A stretch of 64,000 nucleotides of DNA, taken from contig CAWJAY010000032.1 in the NCBI GenBank assembly GCA_963840925.1, positions 84,549 to 148,548 of the forward strand, read 5' to 3'. The stretch comes from DATAOG01 sp963840925. Its GTDB lineage: Bacteria; Pseudomonadota; Alphaproteobacteria; Geminicoccales; Geminicoccaceae. A program made the translations under genes and the position numbers. Shown in pieces: positions 62,230 through 64,000 of this stretch (position 1 is the stretch's first letter; each line of letters starts with the position of its first letter). The notes under the pieces are model-generated. The model searched no databases and was not told the DNA's origin. It saw nothing but the letters and a program-made list of their open reading frames with translations.

Positions 62230-62616
62230 TCACTTGACCTCCCAGAACAGCGCCGCCGCGCCCAGAAACTCGCCCTGGAGGCCCATGATCGGGATCGCCG
62301 CGACGTCGATCTGCCGGCGCACGCCGTTCAGGCCTTGGAGGAAGAAGCGCTTGTAGACCGGCCGGTGCTCGGCGACCGTGATCATCAGGGGTCGGTCGGC
62401 CGACGCGATCGGCTGGCCGTCGGCGTCGACCGCAAGCAACATCGATGACCAGACCGCCGCCGGCAGCGCGCCGGTCTCGTCGAACCGCCGGCCGAGAAGC
62501 GCCTCTGCCGGCTCGTTGTAGTAGAGGAGGTCGCCCTTGGGGTCGACCAGGAACAGCGGCACGCTCAGATAGCCGGCGAGCTGGCGGGTCAGGATGATCT
62601 GGATCGGCAGGCCCAT
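62230..62616 (-). CDS. Single PAS-domain protein, copy 1
   Basis: The 128-residue product shares its first 31 residues exactly with copy 2 and remains similar throughout (KRFFLQGLNGVRRQIDVAAI, PIMGLQGEFLGAAALFWEV). The two differ mainly at residues about 58-85, the region near the usual ligand pocket (LLAVDADGQPIASADRPLMI here, TPVDDQGQPIPPAELPLM in copy 2). This suggests a duplication with divergence of ligand. A 235-bp spacer of no evident content separates the copies. Confidence 0.8.
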   Translation of the reverse strand: MGLPIQIILTRQLAGYLSVPLFLVDPKGDLLYYNEPAEALLGRRFDETGALPAAVWSSMLLAVDADGQPIASADRPLMITVAEHRPVYKRFFLQGLNGVRRQIDVAAIPIMGLQGEFLGAAALFWEVK

Positions 62617-62807
62617 CTGCTCCTCCCGTGACGGCCGTCTTCACGAACCTCTCTCTTTCGCTCTGCCCACCCCCTCAGCTTTCCTCAAGGGGAAGGCGCC
62701 TGGTCGCGATTTCCAATAAGTTGACAATGCCAGCACGAGAAATCCGCGGAGCAGATGCGCTCCCGCAGCAGGTGTTCTACCCTCCTGCGCCGCTCATCCG
62801 TAATAAG

Positions 62808-62875
62808 GGGGTTTGTGTAGCAGCCGAACGAATATGTTGTGCACAGCATATCTGGTCCGTTGCTACACAAACCCC
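62808..62875. repeat. Nested 68-bp dyad symmetry
   Basis: GGGGTTTGTGTAGCA (62808-62822) and its exact reverse complement (62861-62875) flank an inner near-palindrome ATATGTTGTGCACAGCATAT (62832-62851). Both share one centre at 62841.5, with nine-base spacers on each side. It lies upstream of a broken membrane gene. It could be a recombination or operator site or a minimal transposable element. No target duplication was identified. Confidence 0.8.
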
Positions 62876-63352
62876 GGCCGCCCTGGAACGGCATCTGGAG
62901 GAGTATGGCAAAACCCGCGGCGCCGCCTCGGAACTGGTCGGCAGCCTGATCACGCTGGCTGCCGGGTACGCCGCGCTGAGCAAGGCACCCCCGGCGCACT
63001 CTCTGCCGGCACGGCTGCTGCCACGGCTATCGCCCAGCAGATGGCCATCGCCCATTGCTGGCTGGGTTCGACCGCGGGTTCCTGGTACTACGCGGTCGTT
63101 CCCGTCTCGGCCTCGGCCTCCGGCGGCCACCACCAGCACCCTGCTCGCCGCCGTCGGCATTGTACCGCGCTGGCCTGGATCGTCCTCGATCCCCTGCTGG
63201 CGACCACCGGGATCCACCGGCGCCGGCTCGACCGCTTCGTCACCGCCCTGGGCGAGGAGCTGCGTGGAGGTCGCCGTGGCGCGTATCGGGTCTGTGATCA
63301 CTACCTCGCGCGGGTGGTCGATGTGCTGGATATTCGCGCGCCGCCAAGCTAG
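62876..63352 (+). pseudogene. Broken membrane-protein gene, unrecognised family
   Basis: Read over several frames the region reads ALERHLEEYGKTRGAASELV, SLITLAAGYAALSKAPPA, GTAAATAIAQQMAIAHCWLG, STAGSWYYAVVPVSASASGG, TALAWIVLDPLLATTGIHRR and RVCDHYLARVVDVLDI, ending at 63352. It looks like a two- to four-span membrane protein with a C-terminal cytoplasmic helix. At least three frame changes separate the pieces, so it cannot be made as given. The family is uncertain and the 5' end is not clear; it begins right at the dyad. Confidence 0.5.
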
Positions 63353-63671
63353 GTACCTTTGTGGCCCTCCAGGAGGGCCACGTCCGGCGAGACGCCATCG
63401 ACACGCTCGACCACGATCTCGATGGCCTGTTCTCCATGCGGCACGGACAAGAGAGGGAAAAATCCCCGATGCCATCGGATGCCGACGCAATAACCGACGT
63501 CCGCGTAGACACACCACTCCCAATCTGGCTCTCCCTTTGCTTTGGAACGTAGGCCGTCCTACGCGAGGAAATTTTTGGTCGTCTGTCGATGCGGGCGTTG
63601 GCCGTTCGACAAAGGGATGCAAGCCCGAGGGGCTACACCACATCGACTCTTTGCGTAGGAGCACCTCCGCT
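63353..63671. other. 319-bp gap, no gene recognised
   Basis: No convincing coding sequence. A 63-residue plus-strand ORF (63361-63552) has no family match. TAGGAGCACC near 63656 serves as a ribosome site for the following gene. Confidence 0.4.
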
Positions 63672-64000
63672 ATGGCCGATGCCACGCACACCGTCCGACT
63701 GCACCGCGTGCTCCGCGCCCCGGCCGAGCGCGTTATCGCGCCTTCCTCGACCCCGACGCGATGGCCAAATGGCTCCCGCCGCACGGCTTTACCGGCAAGG
63801 TCCACGAGCGACGCGCGGGTGGGCGGCGGCTACCGGATGGCGTTTACCAACTTCCGCTCCAGCACGACCCATGTCTTTGGCGGTACGTACGTCGAACTGA
63901 CGCCGCACGAGCGGATCAGGTATACGGAACGTTCGAATCCGCACCTGCCCGGGGAGATGCACGTCGCGATCACGCTGCGACCGGTCGCCGGTGGCACGGA
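63672..64000 (+). CDS. SRPBCC (AHSA1-type) domain protein, partial and frameshifted
   Basis: The frame from the ATG at 63672 reads HTVRLHRVLRAPAERV. A missing T at about 63733 breaks it. In the next frame YRAFLDPDAMAKWLPPHGFT is recovered, then GGGYRMAFTNFRS in the first frame again, and EMHVAITLRPVAGGT at the window edge. This is an AHSA1/polyketide-cyclase-like domain that binds hydrophobic ligands. The gene runs off the right end, so length and full state are unknown. Confidence 0.65.
   Translation, partial: MADATHTVRLHRVLRAPAERVIAPSSTPTRWPNGSRRTALPARSTSDARVGGGYRMAFTNFRSSTTHVFGGTYVELTPHERIRYTERSNPHLPGEMHVAITLRPVAGGT

Overview
The window is about 64 kb of GC-rich DNA (by eye near 70% G+C) from a Gram-negative bacterium, most likely an alphaproteobacterium close to the Rhodospirillales. 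The pointers are LptF/LptG, GlmS/GlmU, an IalB-family protein, a GMC (choline-dehydrogenase-type) oxidoreductase, a malonyl-CoA decarboxylase and a PhoR-PstSCAB-PhoU-PhoB cluster. Placement below class level is inference.

Layout. (1) 1-6.17 kb: a compact integrated element. It has a chain of tiny overlapping plus-strand genes of phage type (an XkdF-like protein, zinc fingers, a zinc finger-Mom-like GNAT protein, a small membrane protein), a convergent DUF2513 gene and a tyrosine integrase. Paired GGGGTAAC motifs lie at both ends. (2) 6.2-11.9 kb: a diffusible-signal-factor (DSF) quorum-sensing locus. RpfC-like hybrid kinase and RpfF-like DSF synthase are intact, but the companion REC-PAS-GGDEF-EAL regulator has lost its 5' end at the element junction and carries an in-frame TGA. 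(3) 12.2-20.5 kb: OmpA-like coiled-coil protein, malonyl-CoA decarboxylase, patatin, CysK, IalB, GMC oxidoreductase. (4) 20.8-22.7 kb: an overlapping three-gene ExbB/MotA-like membrane module with no assigned function. (5) 23.5-30.1 kb: glmS, glmU, gph, tRNA-Val(CAC), lptF, lptG. (6) 30.1-38 kb: ABC exporter, two glycosyltransferases and three methyltransferases (one frameshifted), which look like a surface-glycan cassette, with an MBL hydrolase. (7) 38-47 kb: M20 peptidase, YbaY-NlpE-META protein, kynurenine-formamidase-like hydrolase, EF-hand-like protein, methyltransferase, DppA-like binding protein, SDR, LEA-2 protein, muralytic enzyme. (8) 47.1-54.8 kb: phoR, a triple Pho box, pstSCAB, phoU, phoB. 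(9) 55-64 kb: RbsD/FucU protein, DUF1640-like gene, broken dgt, aqpZ remnant, recQ, antitoxin with a toxin stub, an MBL hydrolase with two duplicated PAS proteins, a striking 68-bp dyad, a broken membrane-protein gene and a partial SRPBCC gene.

Working together. RpfF should make a DSF-type fatty-acid signal and RpfC should sense it. The output would have been c-di-GMP turnover by the adjacent regulator, which the element has broken. PhoR/PhoB act through the Pho box on the pst operon. LptFG export LPS near a cassette that could build or modify a surface glycan.

Caution. Many genes carry single-base frameshifts, densest in pstS-phoB (49.1-54.7 kb). Conserved motifs resume perfectly after each one, so most are probably consensus errors. 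They are annotated here as single genes with notes. The dgt, aqpZ, toxin and 62.9-63.4 kb lesions are more likely to be real decay.
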